Shown here: in pieces, positions 44,926 through 57,491 of the stretch | How the letters are laid out: every line of letters begins with the position of its first letter | Position numbering within the stretch: the stretch's first letter is position 1 | Origin: Patiria miniata | Lineage: Eukaryota > Echinodermata > Asteroidea > Valvatida > Asterinidae | Assembly: GCF_015706575.1 (NCBI RefSeq) | Contig: NW_024037074.1 | Location: 28,323,334 to 28,387,333, forward strand | Direction of reading: 5' to 3' | DNA: 64,000 nucleotides | Program-made: the position numbers and the translations under genes | Notes under the pieces: model-generated | The model's input: only the letters and a program-made list of their open reading frames with translations | The model's database searches: none | What the model was told of the DNA's origin: nothing

Positions 44926-47908
44926 AAATGCATGTATAAAATATATTGTTGTTGTTAAAATATATTGTTTTTTTTTTCATTTGCATTTCGCATACCGTAT
45001 ACAGCCAGAGATTAAATGAAGTCTGGTGATATCATTTATTTATCCTCGGAAACTTTTTTTCTTGAAACAAAACAAGAGTTTCAAATTGCGCCACAGTGAA
45101 CCAAGAACTTTGAACTATTGTTAAACACCTTTTTCTGTATCCCATGTTATACATGTTTTAATTGAGTTTTTGTTTCATGGTAAAAGTTGAGTTTTCGAGC
45201 TTTCACTTTGATGAAATTGTTTACGATTTAATGTAAGTTTAGTTGATAATGTGACACTATATCAGAAGATTACGCAATTATGATTCCATAGAATACATTT
45301 GATTGTAAGACTTTTTTTCCAAGTATACATTTGAGGATGTGCTCTTGTAAGCAGCTAAACCAATTTAAGCACAGAAATTAATCATATAACATGTAATCAG
45401 AATCGAATATAAATACTCGAAAACTGTATTTTGAACATTACTGTAATTGAACATTTAGCTTTTAACAATGCGGAAAACCTTGTCCCACTCGTAATACATT
45501 CCATTGAATTCCTCTCAGGAAAGTAAAATTACAGAGAAATTGTGTCGTTGAAATGAACGAGCAAATCCCAGTCTGACTTTTAGGAACAAAATAATTTCTT
45601 ATTAAGTACTTAAATCTGTGATTATAGATAACAATTCTAATCCTTTGATATCACAAATTATTACAAACAAAGTCTGTTAATTACCTGTATTTTTGTCCAT
45701 TTTTGTTTGTTTTGACTTCTAGATTTGGGGATCGGTGTTAATTAATGAAAGGCCGGGTTAACATTGGTTGAGGATGGATGGGGTGGAGGATGAATGATTA
45801 GTGGTCTCGAGGGGGTTAGGGATTGAAGATGAGGGGCGGGGAGCAAAATATGATGCCGATTGATAATAAAGTCCGAATTTCATTACGTTCGAATTCATTT
45901 TTTTTTTTCTAATTTATATTTTCTTCTCACGTTTTTAGAAAAGTAAATTCCAAAACGCCATAGCGTACATCCATTATGCGGATGACATTTGGGAGAAAAC
46001 AAATTCGCGCCCATGCAGGATGGTAAAGGGTGCACACCGGTAAATAGGCCTAAACCCACCCGGCGAGAGCATGAAAGAAAGTTAAACCTCAAAATATTCT
46101 ATATTAGAGAGTTCTTAGAGTCATAAAATTGGGGATTTGAAGAGATAAGGCAATGGAACCTCTGGCTTGTACTTGGGGCTTCCAATTCTGAGCATTTTGG
46201 ATGCAATTGAGCACGAAAGTGGCGCTATTGTGTTATGCTGTTGAGGGATCGTTTTTGAAGATGGTTACTGTTCCACTTTGGGAAATAGTAGGGGTCGCCT
46301 TTTTTGGGTGGGAATATCTCGAAAAGTCAATGGTCAAAAAAAAAAAAATGGAAAACAAAATAAAAGATGACATGTTGATTACCTTTTTTTCTGTGCAGCT
46401 ATACCTTAGAGAGTTCTGAGTTTTTTTACAAGAATTTTGAAGTATGGGCATTTAGTACTGGTGTCTATGGGAATTTTAATACAGGGCTGCACCCCAAGAC
46501 CTGTAAATCGACTCCCAAAGACATAAGTGATAACTACACGTACTTCCCGATTTTTTTTTAGTAATACTCATGACTGTAGATCTCCAACGCATGATGTTTG
46601 ACATTTTAATTGAATACAATGCAGTATTTCTTGAGTTGTTGCCCCCAAAATGAGTTAATACTCTATTTCATGATTAAATTTCGTCCAGTGATTTGTCATG
46701 ATGACTGCGTAACCTTATGAGATTTAATATTATGGGGAAACTGTCAAACAATGAAATAATCATACATGTTTGACCGAAACTAATATAGTATCTTAAACGC
46801 GAAAAATACAAACCGAATGAAAACAGCAAGTCAACGTCCAAGAAATATGACACACTTGTTATGTTTACGGCTGGGCAATAACACGAGCCTACCTGGCCCA
46901 GACGTTTTAAGTTGTAAGTGCGGCCAGTAATCAGTTTTGATGTATTACTCATGCGGAGATTCTATTTCGCGAGAAACCGTCGAACAACTAATGAAAGTTT
47001 CTTTCGAGAAAAGGGTGCGCTAAATAAAACTAGTGTTAAGTTTCCATCAATAAAGGCGGGGCCGCATAAATAGTGGTCTCCACAAAGCGAGCAACTGTCC
47101 AGCCGCCATCGGCAAAAAAACATGAGCGTTAAAATATTATCTGCAACTGTGTGTTTTCTTGTGGTGTGTGCCCCCCCCCCCCACCTGGTAATGTGGCCCC
47201 TCCCCCATGCTGGGAACTGCCAATGGTGCTGCTCCTCAGACATCCAGGATAAAACTGATTCCCAATAAATTTCTCTCATCCAAACTTCATTTAAGAAAAC
47301 AAATGCTTGTTCCCGCTGTCATATGAAAATCAGACTCCTGTGAAAACTTATAACACCTTCACCCTAGTATTGGTTGAGAATGTCTTACTTAATGTACACG
47401 TTACCCAGATTGCACACTTGTTTTGCGGGTAATGAAGATACCCTGGAACGTTTTTATATTTTCGCTCAACTCAACCGGGTGCGAAAACGCTTGCACGTGT
47501 TTCAGTGCATTTGAAAGAAAGTTTTGCATTTTTGAATGAGCGAGGGTGAAAAATTGGCCTAAAATTTGAATTAAGACTTTGCTGCTTTAAAACTCACATC
47601 ATTATGTCTTCTACAAACATTCATGTGATTGACTTACTAGCACCCTATTATTGGTTAAACTCTCTCGTGTGAGCGATCACTCTACTAATTATCAACACCC
47701 AGACACGCACTATAATATTAATGAGTCTGTATTTCATAGGGTCCTAAATTCACGCTACCCCGGATAAGAGACACCCCGGCGGAGACACGCCCAATGCGAT
47801 ATCATTTATTAATCCTCGGAAGGATTTGTTTTCAAAAGGTGTACAAAAGGTGTTGTTTATTTGCAAGTGCATTTACATTTGATAATATCTCTTTGATTAA
47901 CTGCTTAA

Positions 47909-48421
47909 AGGGAAAATACAAAATTTGCAAACATCAAAAAATAAAACTACCACATCATTTTGAAACACCTTGCTGGACTGTTAGTGAATGACAGTGTAAA
48001 GCATCCTGTAAAATCATGGCACCTGGTATACTGTCATTTTCAAGAAAAGTGCTTTTTTTGTATCAATTTCCAACGCTCAATTTCCAACAGCGTTGGAAAA
48101 AACTGGCTTGTTTTCAAATACTGGCCCCAATTGACCATCGCACTTGTTTGCAATCGATTACACACCTATGAACGGGTACAAGCCAGCTAGACTGGTTCCC
48201 TGACCTTACAATTCCCCAATGTATGTAAACAGCTCTGTTTCTTCTTATATGGAGTCAGGGAACCAGACTACAGGAAAATGATTGTTTTTCTTGGTTTTTA
48301 TAGCATTTTCGAACCCAAAACCTCAAAAAAGTCAGTGTAACTATATTTGCTATATATTTCCAACCCCCCAATTCCATCCATTTCTGAAAATTACAGCAAA
48401 AGCAAATGATGTATATTACCT
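47909..48421. mobile_element. TTAA-flanked non-autonomous element, repeat copy 2
   Basis: Duplicate of 34224-34736, flanked by TTAA at 47905-47908 and 48422-48425. Confidence 0.75.
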
Positions 48422-48503
48422 TTAACTAATTTAGTAATATCATGTGATAAAATATAGAATATCAATTCTAAAAAACAAGGTTTTGAAAACTCTAGTTTTA
48501 GAC

Positions 48504-48761
48504 GTGCCGGGCACCTTCGTATTTACGTTTTCTGTTCTTAAGCATAGCAACAGCGGTGAAGTTCACATCCATCTTGTTAAAAACGACTACAAGGTGATCA
48601 CTACCTTTGGCCAACGAAGTCAACGTGGTCAGTTGTCCGGTAGCGCGGTGCTGGTTCTGCAGCGAGGAGACACGGTGTATCTGACTATGCGCGGTAGGGT
48701 GTATAGTAATTCCTCCTTTAACTACACCTCATTCAGTGGCTTCCTTCTTTACTCCGATTGA
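48504..48761 (+). pseudogene. 5'-truncated C1q gene, repeat copy 2
   Basis: It encodes the same residues as 34819-35076, from VPGTF to FSGFLLYSD and stop, with the frame intact and the same upstream fusion. It was copied together with the 13.68-kb unit, so its intact frame in both copies may reflect recency rather than selection. Confidence 0.75.
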
Positions 48762-48905
48762 ACAAATAAATAATCACCACGCATGAAAATACAGGGGCAG
48801 GGTTATGTTGCCGAAACACTAACTAATGAATTACAGATATGATGTTAAATATCTTAATAATAAGAATGACAACTATAATTTGGCGTTTGTTGAATATCAA
48901 ACGCG

Positions 48906-49774
48906 GAGTGGTCGGGCAGACAACTTTTTTCATTAAACACTGCCCAGTTAAGTAGTGAATAATTTAATTTGGCGATTGGTTAAATTTGGACGGATTTTTT
49001 TTTTAATTAAAAAAACAAACAAACCTATTTGATGTACCGCTAGAGGGGGCCATATCAGATAAAGACGTCATAATGTTGTTTTGTGTCCTTTATTTCTTTT
49101 TAAACTCTTCCATAATTTATTTGCTTATACAACGGAAGTGACAGTCAAACGGTTTTGTGCTCGGGAATAGAAATTGTTGCCCAAGGCATCATTTACAACC
49201 TCACGAAAAACAAGCACGATACTTCATTTAGTTCTAACGATACAGCTGAAACTATTTTCTCAAATTTGGAGATTGATTTGCTTGTAATTTGTCACCTGAT
49301 GACGTCATGTTTTTTCTACATTTTGGACGGGTGTTCAAGTTCATACCAGGTTTTATCATAATCATAAGAAATTTGGTTCGTTTTGATTTTCAGGCTTCTG
49401 TCTGTATTTTAAATTCACCTAACGTTCACCTTCCGGATGACCTGGAAGTAACGGTCAAGCGATTTCACGTACACGACAAAACACTTTCATCTATTAATGG
49501 TCTATCTGATTACAACGTGCGAACAGGATTGATTATTTTGTTTGAGAGCTATAAGTGAGTAAGAAAACTCCCTTGTGATTTGACACACGATGACGTCATC
49601 ATGACGTTAGAGTAATATGCACCACTCGGGATGAGAGTCTATATAAGTTGAAAGTTCGTACTATTGGCCGTTTAGGAGAAAATGCGCGGAGAAGTATTGT
49701 CCGAAAAAAAAATGAAAGACAGAAAGCTTAACCAGAACAATTCTAAACAATGGTCGGGTTGTGCCCGACCACTC
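48906..49774. mobile_element. TIR element with gene-like content, repeat copy 2
   Basis: Duplicate of 35221-36089, including the CRE palindrome (about 49589-49600), TATATAAG (about 49640-49647) and both internal open frames. Confidence 0.5.
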
Positions 49775-49854
49775 AATAAGTAATTTATGACATTTTACAT
49801 TAAAATCTCTAAACGCTTTACCAGACATCAAAGTACATAATAAACTTCTATTTA

Positions 49855-50345
49855 AAAGTCCGTTTTGAAATATTTTTTTCTAAATAAAGGTTTTAAGCTG
49901 TGATTTAAAAATTCCACATTCATTATTATTTCTAGAATAACCTGGAAGTCTGTTGCACAAAGAATGTGCCTAGATGGTAAATAAAAGCACGATCACCATG
50001 TTATTACTTGCTAGGCTTTGGACAATCTTTAGGATGTTTAAGCTCAACCCCATGTCACAACTTTTAATGCGAGTGTTAAACTCATGAAATGATATAAACC
50101 ATGTGAGGTACTGTGGCGCTGACTCACCACGATGGATACGTTGAAAAACTAACAAAGCTTTTGAATTCAACACGCACCGTGACCAGGAGCCAATGTAGTT
50201 CTTGCAGTATGGGTGCATGTTTGCATGACGATCTATCCTTCTCGAAATAAGCAGTCGGGCAGCAGCATTCTAAATATGTTGTCATTTCTTTAGCCGGTAG
50301 TCTTGTGAACCAAAAATAGGAAACAAACTGTTCCAATAATTGTGT
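49855..50345 (-). repeat. Antisense non-LTR retrotransposon tail, repeat copy 2
   Basis: Duplicate of 36170-36660 with a few substitutions (for example near 50101 and 50132). Confidence 0.7.
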
Positions 50346-52806
50346 CGAGAATGAACAATTGCATGTATTAAAACAATAATGTATTTGTTTTCATTGCACT
50401 GCGCTGTTGTGTAAAGGCAATAGATTTACATTTGTTGAGTGCTTATAATTTAGCTTTTAGTAGAAGACTTTTGAGATCTATTAAACAAGTATGCTTGAAA
50501 ACAGTTGGCAACCATTTTGTTGGTATGCTTTTTATTAATATTTGTAATAGAGTTTTTTTTTAAATTTTATTTGTTCATTTTGTTGTGTGAGCATGGATAA
50601 TAAGTATTAATGATTGTAGAACGTAGATAGTTTCTGCAACGGTTGGGTTATTCTTATGTGGGGGAGACTCTCCCCGGTATCATTGATTAATCCTCGGAAA
50701 GATTTTGTTTCTTACTGAAAAAAGTATGAATCTTAATTGCACCACAGAAACGAATGTAATATAATTAAATAGGTAACGTTACGTACCTTTTTCATATTAT
50801 AAAATCAGGGTCTGTATCGACATCTGTAATATAAAATTCGTTGTTTCTGAAAAACTGTATGTATAAACTTTTATTTTTTATTGAACTGTTTTGTTGCTAA
50901 TTTAATTGGTATTTTTTTTTGGAGTGGTTCATGATTTGATGTCACTTTGTAGAGATATTTGGCTATTTCCGACTGTGATGTTTGTGCACAAAAAAATTTA
51001 CAATCAGAATATGCAATTATTAAAGAATTTTTTTTGAATGTATTGTACTTTTTAAAAATTTTTTACAGATGTTTGGAAAGTTGAAAAAGAGTACAACACG
51101 AAGAAGGATTGGAATCAACGTGTGTCTTCTGAAAGTAGTAACAATTTTAAAGATGAACGATGCTGAACCTATAATAGCCAATAATGTAAAATTGTGTGTC
51201 TTGAAATGGTTTGTTTTAATAGAGCCGTAGCCTTGGTACATCGATCGATGGGGCTACATCACTTTCGAATATATTAGCAATTTGTGTTGTAATTGTCAAC
51301 CTAGTTCCTTCCCTGTATTAAGGATGGTAACGTGTAGAGAAAGTACTGTGATGGCTTGTCAAAACTTTAGGCCATCCCATCATTTTTCAAAACTTTAAAT
51401 TGCGAGTTGTTATACAGCTAATAAACCATGTCTTTTCCTATTTGTTTTGCTTTGTTTGTAACGAATAAAAAGCTCAAGATGTATATTGATAATCGTGTTA
51501 CTTTGTTGAGACGGGTTCTGTTATCAAATAAAATGCACATTGCAACGACTACAACGGAGGAGAATAGGCGGGGTTTGTTGTCACGATTGAAGACAGCGAA
51601 AGGACCCCTTCTCACTTTAGCGAACAAGAAGTAAAGAAACTTACATTATCAACCCAAAACACGTTAACCTGGTATATATTTAGTTTGTTACAGCCCCATA
51701 TTTTATTCCTAGAGCTTTGCCACGAGGAATAGATTTTTTGTTTCTTGAGCTACAAAGGTTATTCACTTTTGAGTGAGACGCCGACCAAAACAATCGGCCC
51801 ACGTTTAGTCTTTTGTTAGTGAATTAGGGTTCACTACCCGGTACTTTACCATTTTTTAGTTTTTATTTATCTATTTAATTTACTTGTGGCCTGACATTTA
51901 TTCATTTCTTGTGATGTAGACTGCATGGGTCTCCAACTCCGTTTTAGACTCGATAATATAGGAAACCGGAACCGGTCTACCAGCAGCAGTGTAGCCAGAG
52001 TTCCCACCATGGGGGACTGGTGGAGGGGCAAGATGTTACTCCAATGGGAGGGAAGGGGGGGGGCGAATTCCGTTTTTGGTCATTTATGGGAGTTAATTAT
52101 TTCCGAGGGGGCGACTGCGGGACATTATTTTCTTTTAGTGCGTGTAAGCCCAGGCTACCCCACCCCTCCCAAACCCCACCTGGCTACGCCGCTGTGTACC
52201 AGCAAGGCGGATTTGATACATCTTTACAGCAAATTAAAACGGCCACATCAATTGAAAACAAATTACTATTTTACAACAGCTACGATAGACATGACATGAC
52301 TGTTGTAAAATCGATTTACTCATCCTCTTCCTCTTGGTGGAAATTTTAATGGAGAGGAGAACAACAGCACCGTAGGATTAACATAACACCCCAACCTCTA
52401 ACCGCCTTAGCATACATTTGTGGTTCGGGATCCGCCGTGGGTGGGCTGCCCGGGGTGGCTAGGAAGTTGACAGGATGATGAGAGTGGGGGTTCCTTGGTG
52501 ATTCGTCCTCAGGCTATTGAAGGTTGTTTTTTTTTTAAGGAAATAAGTCTGTTTCACATGGTTGGATCGAAACAGTTGGGTGATTTTGGGATTGGGTTTG
52601 GTTGGGCGAGTGTCAAGATTGGGTTGTCATATTTCTGTCTTTGGTTTTGGTATACATGTAGGTTGGACTCAATAAGCAGAGGTGGGCGGGCCTCAATTAG
52701 AGAGAGGGGGGGGGGTCTGCGGGTGCAAGTTCGATTGTGTGCCAAAAAGTTGGCCTGTCTGAACGCGCGTTTGACCATGGTCGGGGATAGATGAATTGTT
52801 ACAATT

Positions 52807-53150
52807 CGGGCGATTCACAATGCAGTGCGCCACAAAGAGCAAAAACACCGAGGGTTCATTTTCCCCAGTGCATTGTGGGAGATGGTCGACAAATTCGCAG
52901 CGCGGGACATTTGAAATTGTTAGTTTTTCTGGTCAGTAGTTTCGTAAGCGTGTGATTCGAGGATCTGTTTGCCCTTTTCTTTTCTTCTTATCAATATGGT
53001 GTTTTTCGGAAGGCGGCAAAACGCTATATGCTTTTGATCAACTTGTCTACTGACACTCATTCAAATGGGCCATGTTTTGTCGACTGTAAACTTGAAAAAT
53101 GGACTCTCCATAACAAACTCTTGGTGGCGCACTGCATTGTGAATCACCCG
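52807..53150. mobile_element. 344-bp TIR element with AATT target duplication, repeat copy 2
   Basis: Duplicate of 39125-39468; AATT at 52803-52806 and 53151-53154. Confidence 0.8.
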
Positions 53151-53466
53151 AATTAAGTTGCCTTTGGGAACGGCTGGGGTTTCGAAAAAATAAGTTTACT
53201 ATCACCGTTAGAGAGCGGCAACTGTACATAAACCGGATATTATGCACACATTATATTTAAGTTCTTAGTACTTTTTGTTTTCAAGCTAAACTCATTCCAC
53301 CTTCGTTTTTCTATCAAAAATGTAGACTGCATAACCTGATGACAAATTACTAGCCACCAAATGCGTGGCTCCTTTAAATAACACGAAGCGTAAAACAAAC
53401 ACTGATTGAATCACGTATGGCCGATGTACGTCATTATTCTATCCACCAATCACAGTTAGTCACCAA

Positions 53467-53786
53467 ACAAGTCGGTGACCACAAGTGAGTGGTCTGTGAT
53501 TGACAGGTACCAATCACAATACACATGTTTGAATAAGTCACCGACATCCATACAATCATTCCACCAATTAGATGCGTCCATTTGAGTGTCGGTGATACAA
53601 GCTTCGGGTTTAACGTGTGGCAATGTAACATTAACATCATTTCCATCTCACAAATATGAAGCGAGTCGGTGATGTGTGATTGACAGCGCGCAGGGGGCCA
53701 ATCACAAACCGGGCTTGCAAGTTCCTCAGTCACTGCACGGGAAATCGACGTCAATATCTAAGTCAGAAAGCTGCCGGCTCACTCCT
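53467..53786 (+). promoter_or_regulatory. Promoter of gene E
   Basis: Same sequence by eye as the D promoter, including the TATCTAAG variant and four GTCGGTGA motifs (53471, 53538 reverse, 53588, 53665). Confidence 0.7.
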
Positions 53787-53864
53787 CACAACGACCGCTG
53801 CTCATGTCCACGTCCAGACAACAACCCGAGAGAACTGTTTGCAAGATCGAACAAGAATTGCACG
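53787..53864 (+). other. Non-coding first exon of gene E
   Basis: The exon ends CACG|GTGAGT with the donor at 53865. Confidence 0.6.
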
Positions 53865-54069
53865 GTGAGTGTTTGCAACAATCTTTGACGATAATTCTTC
53901 CAACTTTGGGATTGATCTTTTTGATTTACGATATTGACAAAAAAAATGTGCTTATAGCCAAAACAGTGCGCTGTAAATATTTCTGAACATGATGATCCCG
54001 TTTTCATACGTTAACTCGATAACTTATCGATAGGTGCTTGAATAATCACCTAATATTATAATGTATATC

Positions 54070-54436
54070 AGGCCCAAAAAAAGTATCCGGTTTCTGGTAT
54101 GGAGCTTGCCCAAAAAGTTGTGCGGCAACGCGTTTTTTTTTTTTACCTTTTTTTTTGGCTTCAAATGTCGGCTGATGACTGCAAATGTTGCCCTAAACTT
54201 AGTGCAAATATTATGGGAGACTAGAGAGGCCACATTAAGCTTATTCGCGATCATAACCCCATCTAAAAACACGTTTAAATTGTGCAGCAGCAGGATTCCA
54301 GTCAAACCAGTGATTTTGGCGGTTTTGAGACATCCTCTTTCATTAAAAAAAAAACTTTTTCATTTTGCCGACGCGCATTCCCACAGCGACGCGCGCGCAT
54401 ACCAGAAATCGGAGACTTTTTTTTGGGGGGGGGCCT
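54070..54436. mobile_element. TIR element, intron 1 of gene E
   Basis: Duplicate of 26703-27070. Confidence 0.7.
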
Positions 54437-55055
54437 AATATAGCTGAATTAGCTCTTAATCTGAACAGTTGCTGCAAATTCATACCAACATTTTGTGAGG
54501 CCAAAGATTCAGGCAATAAAAGCTAAGAGCAAACTATTCAGGGTTTTTATTTCATTTGTTCGGAATAAGGAATTCCTTTCTGACGATATTATCGCTGCTA
54601 CTTCCATGGTGCACTCTCAATAAACAATTGTCCAAAATTCTGACTGATTTCTCTAGCGCTTAGAAACTTACTTGAACTCTTGTCACTACCGATAGCACAC
54701 TATAAATTCATGAACGTTTTATAGTTTGTATTGCCATTTAGGTTCGCCAGTTTTCCAGTCATACCTGGCTGAAGGTTTTCAAGAGCGTATTACATGACGT
54801 TTCATATATATTTTTATTGAGGTTCACGCACTTGCACAATATTTCAGATAATAAATTAAAACCTTTTTTGTGTGTGAAAAGAAAGAAATCTTGCAAAAGT
54901 TCGACACTTGACCCATAAAATCAGTATGACTATTCAGCCCCTTTATTATCTTGCTAGTTTTCCCTGTTTATTGTATCAAACATATAATCCCGATGAGATG
55001 CGCTCATCTTTTTTTTTTCCGGCAATCACCTGACTGATTCAGTATAAAAGGTTAT

Positions 55056-55120
55056 GCGGAAGTTGGCCACGGAAGAAAGTATAAAGGAAATCGGGACATC
55101 TCAAACATCCTGTCCTATGC
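55056..55120 (+). promoter_or_regulatory. Promoter-like block inside intron 1 of gene E
   Basis: GCGGAAGT, CGGAAG and TATAAAGG (TATAAA 55080-55085). Confidence 0.4.
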
Positions 55121-55282
55121 TGTATTATTGAAAATTGGGATAATCTCAATACCTTTCGCACTTTGTTTTCAAACTGTTTCATTTCACTAGGTCACAGTAC
55201 GCCATTCCGGTTTGATCACTATATAGGCCTGAACGTTTTACTTTCAAACATTGCACGATAAAAGTGTCACTGGTCAGAATAG

Positions 55283-55294
55283 ACTAGAGGGCGC
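55283..55294 (+). promoter_or_regulatory. CTCF-like core motif, unit E
   Basis: ACTAGAGGGCGC. Confidence 0.45.
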
Positions 55295-55937
55295 AAATAC
55301 AAACGGACCGGATCATTATTAAACACACACAGTTTTATTCACGTCCAAATTGCTTTATCTGCCTTGGATTTATTTTTAGAAATCATGTTAACACTTGATG
55401 TTTGTACAAACTTTCCTGGCCGTCTGCTCTGCTGTCCGAACTCAAAGTTTGAAGCACCAACTTTCAGATGAATTCAGCCATGTTGCATGTAGGGTTTCAC
55501 TCAGAATGTCACTGAGATTCTGTTGAATATATTTTTAAAAAAGCAATTTTTTCAGAGTTTTAAGTTGTGCAATTGGTACAGATTTTGATTTTTTTTTAAC
55601 CGTAAAGATTTTCCGAGACACATTCATGGTTGACAAACAGATGGTGGCTGAAGCTAATAGCCAAACCGGTGCGTTGATGTCCCGGGGAAAAATTCTTTTT
55701 GTAACGACTGCGGTGGTCCACCTGTAATATTTCCGCCTCTATACTTCTGTGATATGAGGTCGTTTTCCCATATTTATGCAGACAATAACTCAATAACTCA
55801 TTTTTATCAATTTGTATTACTTTCCGCCAGCATTCTGTTTTATGTGTTGAAGATTTCTTCCTTGAAATATTCCTTTATACAAGGTTTTTTTTAAAATCAA
55901 GTCTTTTTTATACTTTAGAATTATCAGACAGTACCTT

Positions 55938-56079
55938 CAAGGGTGGATCCAGAGAGTTACTGCCGGCGGTGCAGGTTGTGCCGGGGAAAGGGTGTGGGTG
56001 TAAGGGCTCTCTCAAGTAAAATTTGGCCTTATTTCATAACATTTAGGTCACTGCCTCCACACCCCTGGATCCGCCACTG
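55938..56079. mobile_element. hAT-like element, intron 1 of gene E
   Basis: Duplicate of 28572-28713. Confidence 0.55.
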
Positions 56080-56645
56080 ATCTTGCTAAACTGCCGAATT
56101 TTATTGAACATGTGTTACTTTTGTAAACGTATGCATGAATGTGAATTCCCGAGCAGGACTGAAATCAAAAGTACAATAAATTCAATGCAAAAAAAAAACA
56201 TATATTGCTTATTTTTTCCGCGTATAGTGAAGATACCATTAAATATTTTGATCACTTGCTAAATTTAACTGGATTTGAAAAAAAAGTTGCGAATTTGAAA
56301 GAAAGTGTTCAAATATTGAAATACTGATATTCAAGTCTTCAATAGCCAACCATCGAGGTCGGTGAGGTGATGTCTAATTGATTCTATCATGACCGTGGAA
56401 AGAGCAGGCCGTCCCCACAAAAAGACCCTGATGTAATTCGGCCTCTTTTCCTGACTTTTATCGGCGGGCAAAAGTAATAACTGCCATATCACTCCGAACA
56501 CTTTCTCTGAATAACGATTCCTAAGAAATGTTATGAATACATACATGTCTCTGAGACAAATTCTTCAGTTTATGTTACATCATTATATATAGTTATTGCT
56601 TTTGTTTTAGTTATATGTATAGGCCCTATTTTGTTTTCTTTACAG

Positions 56646-57491
56646 ATGAAGATCTGTGTGGCTACCATTCTGTCAACGGCCCTGATTCTGGGTAACTCTT
56701 TCAAGCTCCGAGCTTCCGTTACTGGGCCGGTTCCCTCGGACGGTGATGGTCCTGCGTCTCAGGTGTGTCAGCAGTGCTGCCAGGGACCTGCTGCAATACC
56801 CGGCATACCAGGTCTGCCTGGGCCAGTAGGCCAGATGGGGCCGTATGGTCAGCCGGGGTCAAAGGGCGATGCAGGTCAGCAAGGTCACAAAGGTGATGTT
56901 GGGTCGATTGGACCTATGGGTGAGCGGGGAGCACCTGGGAACACTGGGTCAAAAGGTGATGATGGGATTGGTCTGCCCGGCAAGATAGGTCCGAGAGGGC
57001 TACCTGGTGTTGTTGGAAGAATCGGAGAAACTGGTGTCAAAGGTCAGAAGGGTGAGCCAAGGGAGACTCCAGACGACTCCAACCAGCGGGTGGCATTCAC
57101 CGTGGTGAGGACGAGCGTCTCAGATGAATCTAGGAGTTACGACACCCGTTTGCCCTTCCAGCAGATCGAGACGCTTCTGCCGGGTACCAGCTTCGAACTC
57201 GTGACCGGCACGTTCGCCTGTAGTGTACCGGGCACCTACGCATTTACGTTTTCTGTTCTTAAGTATAGCAACACCGGTGGCTTTGACATCCATCTGGTTA
57301 AAAACAACTACCATGTGATCACTACTCATAGTACATCAAATCAACGTGGTCAGTTGTCTGGGAGCGCGGTGCTGGTTCTGCAGCGAGGAGACACGGTATA
57401 TCTTACCATGAACGGTAGGGCGTATAGTGATTCCAACCATCACTACACCTCATTCAGCGGCTTCCTACTTTACCCGGAGTCAATTAAATAA
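56646..57491 (+). CDS. Gene E: secreted collagen-like C1q-domain protein
   Basis: The protein has 281 residues and differs from C and D only at Arg266His (SNHHYTSF), close to the C-terminal strand of the C1q head. Two further substitutions in the coding exon are silent (near 56951 and 57467). Signal peptide, three-Cys neck, Gly-X-Y region ending GEPRE and C1q domain are otherwise as in C. The start directly follows TTTCTTTACAG. It is the last complete gene of the window and lies in the partial third repeat copy. Function inferred as for A. Confidence 0.9.
   Translation: MKICVATILSTALILGNSFKLRASVTGPVPSDGDGPASQVCQQCCQGPAAIPGIPGLPGPVGQMGPYGQPGSKGDAGQQGHKGDVGSIGPMGERGAPGNTGSKGDDGIGLPGKIGPRGLPGVVGRIGETGVKGQKGEPRETPDDSNQRVAFTVVRTSVSDESRSYDTRLPFQQIETLLPGTSFELVTGTFACSVPGTYAFTFSVLKYSNTGGFDIHLVKNNYHVITTHSTSNQRGQLSGSAVLVLQRGDTVYLTMNGRAYSDSNHHYTSFSGFLLYPESIK

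Larger units (their letters stand above)
43811..53466. other. Intergenic region between genes D and E
   Basis: A near-exact duplicate of the C-to-D interval with the same series of remnants and elements. No additional gene is seen. The retrotransposon tails lie at 44100-44265, 44515-44925 and 49855-50345, the gene-loss junction at about 44263-44267, and the possible gene fragment of the TIR element at 49155-49561. Confidence 0.65.
40185..53866. repeat. Tandem 13.68-kb repeat, copy 2
   Basis: The 13,682-bp second copy has the same content and order as copy 1; differences are sparse substitutions and homopolymer lengths. Confidence 0.85.
53865..56645 (+). other. Intron 1 of gene E
   Basis: The intron is 2781 bp and nearly identical to D; it shares D's substitutions relative to C (for example TGAACGTTTT near 54712). 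Confidence 0.6.
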